Position numbers and translations under genes: made by a program
Notes under the pieces: model-generated
Told to the model about the DNA's origin: nothing
Databases searched by the model: none
Seen by the model: the letters and a program-made list of their open reading frames with translations, nothing else
From: Polyangiaceae bacterium
GTDB lineage: Bacteria > Myxococcota_A > Polyangia > Polyangiales > Polyangiaceae
Length of the DNA: 6,876 bases
Direction: 5' to 3'
Assembly: GCA_025934595.1 (NCBI GenBank)
Contig: JAICXU010000170.1
Location: forward strand, 1 to 6,876
Part shown: positions 6,775 through 6,876 of the stretch, one piece after another
Layout of the letters: each line of letters begins with the position of its first letter
Position numbering within the stretch: position 1 is the stretch's first letter

Positions 6775-6876
6775 TGTTCTCGATCGAGGAAGCGGCGCGA
6801 ACGCAACCGAATCGCATCGCGCTTCTTGCGGGCGAGCACGCGTGCACGTTCTTCGATCTCGCACGCAAAGCGAGAA
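6771..6876 (+). CDS. menE: o-Succinylbenzoyl-CoA ligase MenE, N-terminal fragment
   Basis: Partial gene, cut by the right edge after 35 full codons. Two adjacent in-frame ATGs (6771 and 6774) open the frame. The first forms an ATGA overlap with the menC stop and has the better-spaced ribosome site. The visible residues, SIEEAARTQPNRIALLAGE followed by CTFFDLARKAR, match the usual N-terminus of acyl/aryl-CoA synthetases of the AMP-binding (ANL) superfamily: AAR-x-x-P-x-x-IAL, then TF-x-x-L. The AMP-binding P-loop and later motifs lie beyond the window. In this operon the expected member is MenE, which uses ATP to convert o-succinylbenzoate to its CoA thioester for MenB. The family-level call is good; the substrate is inferred from context, because menE is the only classical step before MenB not otherwise found here. 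Confidence 0.83.
   Translation, partial: MMFSIEEAARTQPNRIALLAGEHACTFFDLARKAR

Overview
The window is a tightly packed, single-strand segment of a classical (o-succinylbenzoate route) menaquinone biosynthesis operon. All genes are on the + strand and there is no non-coding gap longer than about 20 bases. The DNA is GC-rich with codons mostly ending in C or G, and is full of TCG, GCG and CGC. This fits a high-GC Gram-negative such as a myxobacterium or another former deltaproteobacterium. That placement is an impression from composition and gene style, not a demonstrated assignment.

Layout from left to right: the last 37 codons of a gene whose tail looks like 3-deoxy-7-phosphoheptulonate (DAHP) synthase (1-114); menF, isochorismate synthase (114-1469); menD, SEPHCHC synthase (1466-3253); menH, SHCHC synthase (3250-3996); menB, DHNA-CoA synthase (3999-4811); menA, DHNA polyprenyltransferase (4831-5751); menC, o-succinylbenzoate synthase (5758-6774); and the first 35 codons of menE, o-succinylbenzoyl-CoA ligase (6771 to the right edge).

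The genes form a near-complete pathway. DAHP synthase feeds the shikimate pathway and so chorismate. MenF makes isochorismate, MenD adds the succinyl semialdehyde unit from 2-oxoglutarate, MenH eliminates pyruvate, MenC dehydrates the product to o-succinylbenzoate, MenE activates it with CoA, MenB closes the naphthoquinone ring, and MenA prenylates the ring at the membrane. The DHNA-CoA thioesterase and the final methyltransferase (MenG/UbiE) are not in the window. Four of the seven gene junctions are stop/start overlaps (TGATG or ATGA), and the other three have gaps of only 2, 19 and 6 bases, so the block is almost certainly one translationally coupled transcript. No promoter or terminator is visible because the window begins and ends inside genes.

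I see no mobile element, CRISPR array, RNA gene or clearly new system. The points most worth a second look are the DAHP synthase/menF coupling, the placement of the membrane enzyme gene menA between menB and menC, the strongly enterobacterial-looking MenB, and one unusual residue in MenD.
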